DNA from: JACQKD01 sp964614265
Lineage (GTDB): Bacteria; Patescibacteriota; Minisyncoccia; Phycocordibacterales; UBA918
DNA length: 30,206 nt
Reading direction: 5' to 3'
NCBI GenBank assembly: GCA_964614265.1
Contig: CAZTKT010000006.1
Span: forward strand, 1 to 30,206
Shown here in pieces: positions 1 through 7,874 of this stretch. The number at the start of each line of letters is the position of its first letter. The first letter of the stretch is position 1. The translations under genes were made by a program, and so were the position numbers. Below the pieces are notes generated by a model. It had not been told where the DNA came from. It ran no database searches and saw only the letters and a program-made list of their open reading frames with translations.

Positions 1-81
1 TGCCTCAAATGTTGAACTTTGGGGTGTCACCGATGTGTTTCAGCTTCTTCACTGTGGCAGTGGATAATCGAGATACCCAAT

Positions 82-1275
82 CTACACTTGTTTTAAGATG
101 CGTCGCAGATAGGGGACTAGTGCGTCAAACGAGACGTGTTCTTGTGAGCGTGAGCGCATATTACGTACGATGATATTATTTTCTACAAACTCTTTCTGGC
201 CGAGAATGAGTGCGAAAGGGACGCCGATGCTTTCTGCCTGGTGTAATTGTTCACTGAGTGAATCACTCACGAGTGCCTGATATACAGAAATGTCAGCTCG
301 TTTGAGATGCTCAAGGAGCATGAGGCTCTTGATCCGAGGACAAAATCCGAGTTGTATAACAAACAGTGAGGGGGCACTGCTCCGATTGAGTCCTGGAAGA
401 CGAAGTGGCTTTTGTTTTTTATTTAAAATCACAACCGCACTCATTGCAGGAATATCTTGCTTGAGGAGGTGTCTCGTGAACGCATCGAGCCTGCCTCCAC
501 GGATCGTGAGCGGAGCATCTTGGAGTGGCACACCCCCATTGTCATGGAGCTCAAACGCAAAGATGGTGTCCATGTAACAATGTTGGTGTCCGATGAGTCG
601 GGGGTCGATTTCGTAGGGAGTTTTGGTGAGGTCAAGATGCTCGATCACTTCTCTGAAATGTTGCCGACTCACGTCACTGAGATACTCAAAGGGTGTGGGG
701 CTCCGTTGTGCAAGCTCATGGTTCAGTTCGGAGAGATAGAGGAGTGTGGCAAGTGCACTTTCATTTTTTAGCATCTCGCGTGCGGGGGATGGTAGCTCAT
801 CGATGTGTCGCTTTAGGTAGGTGTTGAGCTCGCGGAGGTATCGTGTGACGGAGTCACGATCTCCGAGGGAATTCACCCTCACTAGGTACTGTGGGTGCTT
901 GAGATCAGTCATGAACGAGCGCAACGTTTGTATGATGAGCGCTTCAGCGATACTTTTTTTTACCCCAATCACCTGTAGTGTGAGTGTGATTTTCTGTATG
1001 CGGGGCAATTCCTCAACGGAAAAGAAGAGTGTTGGTTTTTGTGTGTGGTAGATTTTTTCTAAATAGGCACTTACTCCCTGCGTCAGTGCGCCCTGGAGTG
1101 AATCAAGTTTGCGATCTGCGACAGAAATTCTTGGTCGTACGACACTATCCCTCTGTGCGCGTACAGGATTGGTGAGGGTATGGAAGGGAACAAATCCAAA
1201 GTGCTGGGCAGTATGGTATGCGCTCTTCACAAAATCTGTTTGCGAGAAAGTACTTATTGATTCTTGTGGTGTCAT
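82..1275 (-). CDS. Histidyl-tRNA synthetase-like protein, probably catalytically inactive
   Basis: A 397-residue class II aminoacyl-tRNA synthetase-related protein. The middle (about 130-175, with VNSLGDRDS) resembles the HisRS catalytic-domain insertion region, and the last 100 residues (PSLFVIQLG at 302, then GVPFALILGQKE at 351) match a HisRS-type anticodon-binding domain. The active site is eroded. Motif 1 is not recognisable. The histidine-binding RGLDYY segment is replaced by IGHQHCY (about 228-234), so the catalytic Arg is absent. GGRYD has become GGRLD (260-264), and motif 3 with its Arg is replaced by SAVVILNKKQ (279-288). It therefore looks like a HisRS paralogue that no longer aminoacylates, comparable in principle to HisZ, though no other his gene is in view. 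Its start lies 50 nt after the lepB stop, so the two are probably co-transcribed. The family assignment is fairly firm; the function is unknown. Confidence 0.75.
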   Translation of the reverse strand: MTPQESISTFSQTDFVKSAYHTAQHFGFVPFHTLTNPVRAQRDSVVRPRISVADRKLDSLQGALTQGVSAYLEKIYHTQKPTLFFSVEELPRIQKITLTLQVIGVKKSIAEALIIQTLRSFMTDLKHPQYLVRVNSLGDRDSVTRYLRELNTYLKRHIDELPSPAREMLKNESALATLLYLSELNHELAQRSPTPFEYLSDVSRQHFREVIEHLDLTKTPYEIDPRLIGHQHCYMDTIFAFELHDNGGVPLQDAPLTIRGGRLDAFTRHLLKQDIPAMSAVVILNKKQKPLRLPGLNRSSAPSLFVIQLGFCPRIKSLMLLEHLKRADISVYQALVSDSLSEQLHQAESIGVPFALILGQKEFVENNIIVRNMRSRSQEHVSFDALVPYLRRILKQV

Positions 1276-1325
1276 ATACGTGGGTGTTGTGGCTAATCAG
1301 AACGGTGTGGCTGGGGAGGAGTGTG

Positions 1326-1958
1326 TCAGCGCGTTGTGGCAGTATCACGACCGGGGAAAATACTAAGGTGTGTGACGGGGAGTAATCGGAGAAGTGCACG
1401 GCCAACGATGAGATCTCGTTTGAGTATGCCCCACACACGTGAATCGGAGCTTGCATCTCGATTATCTCCAAGAACAAAATATTCGTCACCACCAAGTTGT
1501 TGCATCAAGGATGTATCTTTGTTCATATGGTCGACATATGGCTCATCTAATGTGAGTCCGGTCGCCTCGTCTTTGTTGTAAATGGTGATTTTGGACCCTT
1601 CAATTTTCACTGTTTCTCCAGGAAGACCAATAATTCGCTTGATAAAGAATTTCGATGGGTCGCGAGGATAGCGAAAGATGATCACATCTCCGCGCACTGG
1701 GTTGTTGAGTCGATAGGTAATCTCATCGACAATAAGGTATTGGCCATTTTCAAATGTCGGTTCCATTGATGCACCAGAGACGATGAATGGTTGCGCAATA
1801 AAGAGGCGTATCGGGAACACGATGACGATGGCGATAATAGCAAAGCGGATGAGATCGGCGAGGAAATGTGTATCCGGTGGAGTGCCTGAAGCAATAACCT
1901 TCTCAATATACCCCTGTTCTGTGTCGGTGTTCTGTGTGACGTGCGAGTGTGTATCCAT
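1326..1958 (-). CDS. lepB: Signal peptidase I
   Basis: A membrane-bound serine/lysine protease that removes signal peptides from exported proteins. With the ATG at 1958 it has 210 residues: a short cytoplasmic N-terminus, one membrane segment (about 36-55), then the S26 domain. The nucleophile is Ser64 in SGASMEPT and the general base is Lys107 in FFIKRIIGLPGE; the C-terminal box GDNRDASSDSR is also present. The frame stays open to 2024, but a TATACT -10 box at 1985-1980 lies inside that extension, so 1958 is the better start. The stop is TGA. It is divergent from pth and upstream of the HisRS-like gene. A likely in-window substrate is the exported lytic transglycosylase; the pilins would be processed by a prepilin peptidase instead. 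Confidence 0.95.
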   Translation of the reverse strand: MDTHSHVTQNTDTEQGYIEKVIASGTPPDTHFLADLIRFAIIAIVIVFPIRLFIAQPFIVSGASMEPTFENGQYLIVDEITYRLNNPVRGDVIIFRYPRDPSKFFIKRIIGLPGETVKIEGSKITIYNKDEATGLTLDEPYVDHMNKDTSLMQQLGGDEYFVLGDNRDASSDSRVWGILKRDLIVGRALLRLLPVTHLSIFPGRDTATTR

Positions 1959-1979
1959 AGTGTAGAGAACGATGGGCAC

Positions 1980-1985
1980 AGTATA
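1980..1985 (-). promoter_or_regulatory. -10 box of lepB
   Basis: TATACT on the minus strand, 21 nt before the lepB ATG. It predicts a leader of roughly 14 nt and supports the start at 1958 over 2024. Confidence 0.55.
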
Positions 1986-2071
1986 TCGTGTCTGATGATC
2001 CGACACAAGTTTTCGGAGTGACACATATCTTATTTTGTGGGTGACCTGTTCACGGTAGGGTGTGTTTGGCG

Positions 2072-2077
2072 TATACT
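2072..2077 (+). promoter_or_regulatory. -10 box of pth
   Basis: TATACT ending 6 nt before the pth ATG. Transcription would begin at or next to the start codon, giving a leaderless mRNA. No Shine-Dalgarno sequence is present. Confidence 0.6.
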
Positions 2078-2083
2078 ACGGCG

Positions 2084-2671
2084 ATGTACTACATTGTAGG
2101 GCTTGGAAATCCAGGCGCGGAACATGCACAGACCCGACATAATACGGGGCGGATTGTGCTTGGTACGTTTCTCAAGAAACATCGCCTGCCGGCGTTGGTA
2201 TGTTCTGCGAAATATGTTGCTCTGACGAGTTCAGGGACCGTGGATGGTGAAGACGTACTTCTGTTGTTGCCAGAGACATACATGAACAAGTCGGGTTCGT
2301 CTGTTGCAAAGATCGTGACGAGTAAAAAGAAGGCGACAATGCTCATTGTGGTGTATGACGATATTGATCTGCCACTCGGTAGTATAAAAATTTCATACGG
2401 GCGTGGGTCTGGCGGGCATCGTGGTATTGAATCTATTGCTCGTACCTTAAAGACGAAAGATTTTATCCGTGTGCGTGTCGGCATTACGCCAACGACGCCA
2501 ACTGGCAAACTAAAAAAACCGAGAGGAGAGAAGAACGTCATTGATTTTCTACTGAGTGATTTTAAGAAGGCAGAGCAGGAGGTGCTCGGGAAGGTGTCGC
2601 AAGAGGTGAGTGAAGTGATTAGCACTATTGTGACAGAAGGACTGGAGAAGGCGATGAATAGGTATAATTGA
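2084..2671 (+). CDS. pth: Peptidyl-tRNA hydrolase
   Basis: Cytoplasmic enzyme that cleaves the ester bond of peptidyl-tRNA released from stalled ribosomes. The protein has 195 residues, the usual family size. Family motifs are all visible: VGLGNPG at the N-terminus, the catalytic His in TRHNTG, PETYMNKSG, the Asp in VVYDDIDLPLG, and GSGGHRGIES. The frame is open upstream to 2060, but MYYIVGLGNPG is the normal N-terminus and sits just behind a -10 box. It ends in TGA, which argues that UGA is a stop codon in this host. It faces rpsA and shares a terminator with it. Confidence 0.96.
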   Translation: MYYIVGLGNPGAEHAQTRHNTGRIVLGTFLKKHRLPALVCSAKYVALTSSGTVDGEDVLLLLPETYMNKSGSSVAKIVTSKKKATMLIVVYDDIDLPLGSIKISYGRGSGGHRGIESIARTLKTKDFIRVRVGITPTTPTGKLKKPRGEKNVIDFLLSDFKKAEQEVLGKVSQEVSEVISTIVTEGLEKAMNRYN

Positions 2672-2678
2672 GTGGGTA

Positions 2679-2724
2679 AAAAATTCCCCCCGCGTCCCCT
2701 TTCAGGGACGCGGGGGGAATTTTT
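2679..2724. terminator. Bidirectional intrinsic terminator between pth and rpsA
   Basis: A perfect 20-bp stem with a 6-nt loop (ctttca). The arms are 2679-2698 and 2705-2724, with a GC-rich core flanked by five A on the left and five T on the right. It therefore terminates both the plus-strand pth and the minus-strand rpsA transcripts. Confidence 0.93.
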
Positions 2725-2734
2725 GTGGATACAA

Positions 2735-3910
2735 TTACGCCTCTGGTGTTTCTTTTGCGGCCTTGTACGAAAGAGTCATGCGTTGTTCTTTTGGCTCAAA
2801 GAGCGTGATCTTTAGTGGATAACTCTTACCGAGTTCGAGTGTGTCCTTCAGCTCTGCCTCTGACGCAAATTCAGAAATATGGACTAACCCTGCGACACCT
2901 TCTTCAACAGATGCAAGTGCACCATGCTTGTTGTATTTAATGATGACACCGTGGGCGATTTGATCTTTTGCATACTTCTGTGCGGCGGCGATCCATGGAT
3001 TCTCCTCGAGCTGTTTGATTGAAAGAGAAATCTTATCATCTTTCACTTCAATAATTTTGACGCGTACTTTGTCACCAACTTTGTAGAGCGCACGGGTATC
3101 TGCGACGAGCCCCCAATTAAGTTCAGAAATATGTACCAATCCCTCAAGGTTTTCTTCAAGCTTTACAAAAATACCGAAATCAACTGTTCCCGTCACTTCG
3201 CCGTTGAATATATCTCCGACGACATAGCGACTCACTTTTTCTTCCTTTTGCTCCTTCTCTTGTGGACCCTTTTCAGAAAAAATCATTTTCCCTTCTTTCT
3301 GGTCCGCGGTAATAATGATCACATTTAGGAATTGCCCGATCAGTTTTTGCAGTTCAGCGTAGATTCGTTCTTTGTCGCCATCTTCTACTCGTGGATAGTG
3401 TTCTGCTGAAAGTTGGGAAGCAGGAAGGAATCCAGCAATCCCCTGCCAATAGAGAATCAACCCCCCTTTATTTGCCTCCTTCACGGGGAGGTTGAGAATG
3501 GTCTGTTTCTTCATCGCTTCCTCCGCATCGCTCCAGATGAGGGCTTGACGTGCTTCTTTCAGAGAGAGCTCAAAATACCCATCCTCGTTTTTGTCATCGA
3601 CAACTTTTGCCGCGATAGTGTCTCCGATTGCCACCTTGCGCAAAATATCGCGTGCATTGAGGTATTCTCGGCCATAAATAATACCGCTCCCGAATGGGGG
3701 GAGGTTCACAAATACTTTTGCTCGTCCGATAGCTGATATCGTTCCCTCAACCAAATCATCGATTTTAGGCGGTTGGGGACTTTCTGCCACCATAGTGGTC
3801 ATGGGGCTATTTTTCTTCGCGGTTTCCAACGCCTCGGGGCTTCCTTTTTCGTCTACCTCTTTAATGGGTGTGTCTACTTCTTCCTGTATATCGACGCTGT
3901 CTTTTTTCAT
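2735..3910 (-). CDS. rpsA: Ribosomal protein S1-like, four S1 domains
   Basis: An RNA-binding protein of 391 residues with four S1-type OB folds, at about 52-118, 135-212, 228-300 and 313-385. Domain 3 is the most canonical (GEVTGTVDFGIFVKLEENLE, then GLVHISELNW and ISLSIKQ). Domain 4 repeats the GLVHISEF pattern, while domains 1 and 2 are more divergent. E. coli S1 has six domains and about 557 residues; four-domain S1 proteins are common in other bacteria. The first 50 residues are acidic and of low complexity, so a start at one of the Met codons near residues 37-40 cannot be excluded. A TATAAT string overlaps the annotated ATG, which leaves the promoter unclear. It is expected to help mRNA binding by the ribosome, which matters in a genome without obvious Shine-Dalgarno sites. 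Confidence 0.88.
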   Translation of the reverse strand: MKKDSVDIQEEVDTPIKEVDEKGSPEALETAKKNSPMTTMVAESPQPPKIDDLVEGTISAIGRAKVFVNLPPFGSGIIYGREYLNARDILRKVAIGDTIAAKVVDDKNEDGYFELSLKEARQALIWSDAEEAMKKQTILNLPVKEANKGGLILYWQGIAGFLPASQLSAEHYPRVEDGDKERIYAELQKLIGQFLNVIIITADQKEGKMIFSEKGPQEKEQKEEKVSRYVVGDIFNGEVTGTVDFGIFVKLEENLEGLVHISELNWGLVADTRALYKVGDKVRVKIIEVKDDKISLSIKQLEENPWIAAAQKYAKDQIAHGVIIKYNKHGALASVEEGVAGLVHISEFASEAELKDTLELGKSYPLKITLFEPKEQRMTLSYKAAKETPEA

Positions 3911-4166
3911 TATAGGCTATTTTCTCGGTGAGCCGCTCCGCGCATCAGGTACTCTCAGATTGCTCTGTAGCGGTGTGCGTATGGGCGGGATTACTCGGCA
4001 GACCGTTGGAACTTGTAATAAGAACAAGAGGAGTGTACTACAAAAAAATAGGCTCGTCCAGCGCGACGCTGGTCACGAAATCTTTGCGGGAGACCCCTCT
4101 TTTTTTATAGGGTATGCAGGGAGAACCACTCCGATCTGTGGTTGCCTGTGCTATACTACGCCCCAT
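3911..4166. other. Divergent intergenic region with a GC-rich hairpin
   Basis: This 256-bp region separates rpsA (minus) from the MBL-fold gene (plus). A perfect 6-bp hairpin (CCAGCG, loop CGA, CGCTGG) lies at 4058-4072. On the minus strand it is followed about 10 nt later by a run of seven T, and a TATAAA-like box lies about 40 nt upstream near 4110. This could be a small RNA or an attenuator ahead of rpsA. I see no protein-coding frame in it. Confidence 0.35.
4150..4157 (+). promoter_or_regulatory. Extended -10 box of the MBL-fold gene
   Basis: TGC followed by TATACT (the hexamer is 4152-4157), ending 9 nt before the ATG at 4167. It predicts a nearly leaderless transcript; no good -35 hexamer is seen. 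Confidence 0.6.
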
Positions 4167-4790
4167 ATGGTCATAACCTATCATGGCGGGCAATGCTTTA
4201 AGGTTTCGTCGGGGAGCACGACACTGGCATTCAACCCAATCTCTAAGAGCTCGAAGCGGTTTGCACCGATAAAGTTTGGCGTTGATACGGTGTGCATCTC
4301 ACTCAATCACCCCGACTTTAATGGGGTGGAACAGGTTACTTATGGCGAAAAAGTCCCATTTGTCATCTCTGGTCCAGGAGAATATGAAGTTGGCGAAATA
4401 ACGGTGCGTGGCTTTGGCGTGGAGACGACCTACGATGGTCAGATGCGATATAATACGATCTATCAAGTAGTACTTGAAGGGATCAATATGGTGTTCCTTG
4501 GAGCGCTTTCTACGGGTGCTATTGATGCAAAGATTCTCGAGCAATTTAGTGATGTTGATATTTTATTTGTTCCTATCGGCGGGGGTGAGGTGCTCGATAT
4601 ATCACATGCTTCAGCGCTTGGGGTCAAACTCGAAGCGCACGCGATTATTCCCATGCACTATGATGCTCCCGCACTCGCGGCCTTTTTAAAGGAAGAGGGT
4701 GTAGAGAAAGTAACCGCGGAAGAAAAATATACACTAAAAAAGAAAGATATTATTGAAATGGAAGGTGCTATACTAGTACTGAAATCGTAA
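4167..4790 (+). CDS. MBL-fold (beta-lactamase superfamily) protein lacking the canonical metal motif
   Basis: A 207-residue protein resembling the Lactamase_B_3/UPF0173 group of Zn-dependent hydrolase-like proteins. The N-terminal MVITYHGGQCFKV, the central GPGEYEVGEITVRGF, LFVPIGGGEVLD and the C-terminal IIPMHYD fit the family's strand and loop pattern. The usual HxHxDH metal motif is not intact: the corresponding stretch reads ISLNHPDFNGV (44-54). Metal binding and hydrolysis are therefore doubtful. The frame is open to 3795, but the family N-terminus and the -10 box place the start at 4167. No substrate can be named. Confidence 0.75.
   Translation: MVITYHGGQCFKVSSGSTTLAFNPISKSSKRFAPIKFGVDTVCISLNHPDFNGVEQVTYGEKVPFVISGPGEYEVGEITVRGFGVETTYDGQMRYNTIYQVVLEGINMVFLGALSTGAIDAKILEQFSDVDILFVPIGGGEVLDISHASALGVKLEAHAIIPMHYDAPALAAFLKEEGVEKVTAEEKYTLKKKDIIEMEGAILVLKS
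4767..4774 (+). promoter_or_regulatory. Internal extended -10 box ahead of the 4806 gene
   Basis: TGCTATACT (from t4766) inside the last codons of the MBL-fold gene, about 31 nt before the next ATG. It would let the small membrane-protein gene be transcribed separately. Confidence 0.45.
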
Positions 4791-4805
4791 CGGTTCACAC
4801 TCACT

Positions 4806-5234
4806 ATGCAATTCTCGCCACTGGTTCAACGACTTCGTGAAAAACCAAAGGAAGTTCGTGCGCAAGTGTCCTTTCTTGCGGCACTGTGTGTGACCGGCGT
4901 CATCGGGGTTCTCTGGGGATTGACCATACCGACGCGTCTGAGTGGTCTGCCACAGAGTATTGAAGGAGCGCAGGCACAGGATAGTACGAATTCTGTTAAT
5001 GCGTTCCTCACAAATACACGTAATAATTTAGGCCAGCTGATTAGTGCCAACGGTGATGTTATTTCTGAATCTCAGGCAGAAGATGTGTCGACCACGCCAC
5101 CTACGAGTGACGCGTACATTGTCGGGGCACCAGAGGATCAGGGGGATTCTGAAGGGGGACAACCAGTAGTAACACCTGTTTCGAGACGAGAAGTACGTAT
5201 TGCGACGACGACACGCACGACAGAAAACTTTTAA
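4806..5234 (+). CDS. Hypothetical single-pass membrane protein
   Basis: A 142-residue protein that I do not recognise. A basic N-terminus (about 1-20) precedes one hydrophobic segment (about 21-45, VSFLAALCVTGVIGVLWGL). The rest is polar, low in hydrophobic residues and rich in Ser, Thr, Asp, Glu and Gln, probably an extracytoplasmic disordered tail. It starts 15 nt after the MBL-fold gene and ends 60 nt before gyrA. Similar anchor-plus-tail proteins are common in CPR genomes. Confidence 0.7.
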   Translation: MQFSPLVQRLREKPKEVRAQVSFLAALCVTGVIGVLWGLTIPTRLSGLPQSIEGAQAQDSTNSVNAFLTNTRNNLGQLISANGDVISESQAEDVSTTPPTSDAYIVGAPEDQGDSEGGQPVVTPVSRREVRIATTTRTTENF

Positions 5235-5239
5235 AAAAG

Positions 5240-5268
5240 ATGCCAGACATGACGATATATGCTATACT
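5240..5268 (+). promoter_or_regulatory. gyrA promoter
   Basis: Extended -10 TGC-TATACT (hexamer 5263-5268) with a -35-like ATGCCA at 5240-5245 and a 17-bp spacer. The predicted start point leaves a leader of about 20 nt before the ATG at 5295, without a Shine-Dalgarno sequence. Confidence 0.65.
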
Positions 5269-5294
5269 CAGCAGTGTAATATCGTAGTATCCCC

Positions 5295-7805
5295 ATGCCA
5301 CGAAAGAAGCAATCTGATTCAATGTCCGAAGAAGAGCCGCGCTCCGGAGACGGAGTATCGGTTACTGTACCCGAAAAAGGGATCTTGTTGCAGGGTATTA
5401 GTGGTGAGATGCGTACTGCGTACCTTGACTATGCGATGTCGGTCATTACCCAACGCGCACTTCCGGATGTGCGTGATGGCTTGAAGCCGGTGCACCGGCG
5501 CATTCTCTACTCCATGCGCCTGAATGGCCTGACATCGACCGCACGCTTTAAGAAGTCGGCGACGGTGGTCGGCGACGTGCTTGGTAGCTTTCATCCTCAC
5601 GGAGATGTTGCGGTCTATGAAGCGATGGTCAAGCTTGTACAACCGTTCTCAACACGCTACCCACTGATCATTGGGCAGGGAAATTTTGGGAGTATCGACG
5701 GGGATAGCGCTGCCGCCTATCGGTATACCGAAGCAAAGATGTCAAAGATTGCGGAAGAGTTGTTGCGCGATCTTGAGAAAGAGACGGTGAACTGGCGACC
5801 AAACTTTGATGGGACGAAGCGTGAACCAGAAGTGTTACCTGCGGCGGCACCAAACCTGTTACTCCAGGGGACGCTTGGTATTGCGGTTGGTATGGCGACA
5901 AATATTCCGCCACATAATTTGCGTGAAGTGGTGAACGCGACAATACATCTCATTGATACGCCAGAAGCAACCACGGATGATTTATTGAAATATATTAAGG
6001 GACCTGATTTTCCCACGGGCGCGATCGCATTTAATAAAACAGACATCGCGCATGCATACGCAAATGGTAGAGGGGGTGTGGTCGTGCGCGGTGAGGCGGA
6101 AGTTGTCGAAGATAAAAAAGGCGCATTTTCTATCATTATCACTTCGATTCCCTATCGGGTGAACAAAGCAGAGATGTTGATCAAGATCGCTGACTTGGTG
6201 CGCGACAAGCGTATCGAAGGCATCAAGGACCTTCGAGATGAGTCCACAAGGGATATTCGTGTAGTTGTTGATCTCAAGGCGGGCGTAGAACCACAGACAG
6301 TGCTCAATAAATTGTATAAGCACACGCAACTGGAGGATACCTTTCACTACAACATGGTGGCCATTGTGAATGGGGTTCCGCAGACACTGTCCTTGAAGTC
6401 TCTCTTACAAGAATACATTCTCCATCGAGAGGATGTGGTGCGTCGTCGTACACAATTCGATCTCACCAAGGCAAAAGATCGGGAACACATCTTACTTGGC
6501 CTGAAGAAAGCGCTTGATCATATTGACGAGATTGTGAAGCTCATTCGTGCGGCGAAGGACGTACCGACGGCGCACGCAGAGCTCATCAAACAATTCAAAT
6601 TTTCTGATCTGCAAGCGGCGGCGATTCTTGAAATGCGGCTTGCAAAACTTGCGGGACTCGAACGGAAAAAGATAGAGGAAGAACTTCGAGAGGTACAAGC
6701 ATTGATCGGGGAACTTGAGACTCTGCTCAAGAGCGTTTCCAAGATGCGTGGTTTGATCAAGAGTGAGCTTACTGATGTCGCGGCAAAATACGGAGATGAT
6801 CGTCGTACCAAAATCGTCGCCGGTGGCGTAAAGATTCTCAATCCAGAAGATTTAGTCCCTGATGAGGAGAGTGTCGTTGTCTTGACGCAGGGCGGATACA
6901 TAAAGCGTACCAACCCAAACGAATATCGCACCCAAAAGCGCGGTGGCGTAGGAGTGGTTGATCTTGATACCAAAGAAGAAGATTTTGTGACCACGTTACT
7001 CACTACCTCGCTCCACAGCGATTTGCTCTTTTTCACCAATAAAGGCAAGGTCTACAGCACCAAGATGTATGACATCCCAGAAGGACGTCGTGCAACACGG
7101 GGAAAGTCCATCATGAATTTTCTGTCATTGACCCCAGAAGAGTCGGTGACATCGGTACTTGCCGTGCGGAAGGACGTGTGGGATGGCGATTGGGCAATGG
7201 TGATGGTCACCCGCGAAGGGGTTGCAAAAAAAGTAGATGTAGCAAGTTTCAAGGATGTACGACGTAGTGGCCTCATTGCGATGACACTTCAGGCCAGTGA
7301 CGCATTGATTGCGGCACGTTTTGTAGGTAAAGGCGATAGTGTGCTGTTGGTGACGGCACGTGGACAATCGATTCGTTTTAAAGAAACTGACATTCGAGTG
7401 ATGGGCCGTGCGGCCGCAGGAGTGCGTGGTATTAAGGTGGGGAAGAGTGATGTGGTTGTTTCTGCTGACGTGATTAGGAAAGAGAGTGCTCCAACTGCCG
7501 AGATTTTAATTATTACTGAAAATGGATTTGGGAAAACAACACCAGCAAAGGACTATAAAATACAAAAACGCGGTGGCTCTGGTATTAAGACGGCAAAAGT
7601 CACAACAAAAACTGGTAAGGTAGTCAATGGATCGGTGGTGTCGGCAGAAGATCTTGAGGTAGGAGAATTTGTGGTGATGAGTAAGCGTGGGCAGGTCATT
7701 CGATTGCCGGTGAAAGATGTTCCATCGCATGGGAGACAGACACAAGGTGTTCGCGTGATGAAACTCCGCGCTGGCGATGAGATCGCATCGGTGGTGTATT
7801 TCTAA
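5295..7805 (+). CDS. gyrA: DNA gyrase subunit A
   Basis: The DNA-cleaving and rejoining subunit of the A2B2 gyrase, 836 residues. After a hydrophilic N-terminal tail of about 30 residues come the winged-helix/tower region (ALPDVRDGLKPVHRRILY at 55-72) and the catalytic Tyr144 in RYTEAK. The C-terminal beta-pinwheel begins near 510. It carries GyrA-box-like repeats such as QKRGGVGVV and QKRGGSGIK, which supports gyrase rather than ParC. At the positions equivalent to E. coli Ser83 and Asp87, the quinolone-binding pair, this protein has Val105 and Glu109 (HPHGDVAVYEA). Its partner gyrB starts at 28272 in the same window but is not adjacent. Confidence 0.97.
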   Translation: MPRKKQSDSMSEEEPRSGDGVSVTVPEKGILLQGISGEMRTAYLDYAMSVITQRALPDVRDGLKPVHRRILYSMRLNGLTSTARFKKSATVVGDVLGSFHPHGDVAVYEAMVKLVQPFSTRYPLIIGQGNFGSIDGDSAAAYRYTEAKMSKIAEELLRDLEKETVNWRPNFDGTKREPEVLPAAAPNLLLQGTLGIAVGMATNIPPHNLREVVNATIHLIDTPEATTDDLLKYIKGPDFPTGAIAFNKTDIAHAYANGRGGVVVRGEAEVVEDKKGAFSIIITSIPYRVNKAEMLIKIADLVRDKRIEGIKDLRDESTRDIRVVVDLKAGVEPQTVLNKLYKHTQLEDTFHYNMVAIVNGVPQTLSLKSLLQEYILHREDVVRRRTQFDLTKAKDREHILLGLKKALDHIDEIVKLIRAAKDVPTAHAELIKQFKFSDLQAAAILEMRLAKLAGLERKKIEEELREVQALIGELETLLKSVSKMRGLIKSELTDVAAKYGDDRRTKIVAGGVKILNPEDLVPDEESVVVLTQGGYIKRTNPNEYRTQKRGGVGVVDLDTKEEDFVTTLLTTSLHSDLLFFTNKGKVYSTKMYDIPEGRRATRGKSIMNFLSLTPEESVTSVLAVRKDVWDGDWAMVMVTREGVAKKVDVASFKDVRRSGLIAMTLQASDALIAARFVGKGDSVLLVTARGQSIRFKETDIRVMGRAAAGVRGIKVGKSDVVVSADVIRKESAPTAEILIITENGFGKTTPAKDYKIQKRGGSGIKTAKVTTKTGKVVNGSVVSAEDLEVGEFVVMSKRGQVIRLPVKDVPSHGRQTQGVRVMKLRAGDEIASVVYF

Positions 7806-7838
7806 TGTGTCGTTTGAGTATGATTGTGGATAGTGAGT

Positions 7839-7856
7839 ACCCCATTTTCATGGGGT
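7839..7856. promoter_or_regulatory. Perfect inverted repeat over the gap -35 region
   Basis: ACCCCAT, loop TTTC, ATGGGGT: two perfect 7-bp arms, starting 33 nt after the gyrA stop and ending 6 nt before the gap -10 box. There is no T-run after it, so it is a poor intrinsic terminator. Its position suits an operator for a regulator of gap. The alternative is a processing or termination hairpin for gyrA mRNA. Confidence 0.45.
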
Positions 7857-7862
7857 GTAGGC

Positions 7863-7868
7863 TATAAT
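7863..7868 (+). promoter_or_regulatory. -10 box of gap
   Basis: Consensus TATAAT ending 6 nt before the ATG at 7875. Transcription should begin at the start codon (leaderless mRNA). Confidence 0.65.
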
Positions 7869-7874
7869 GGCATC

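Noticed and set aside
1..81. An open plus-strand frame from base 2 to a TAA at 65-67 that could be the tail of a convergent gene.
   Set aside because: Only about 21 codons are visible and no family signal can be read from them.
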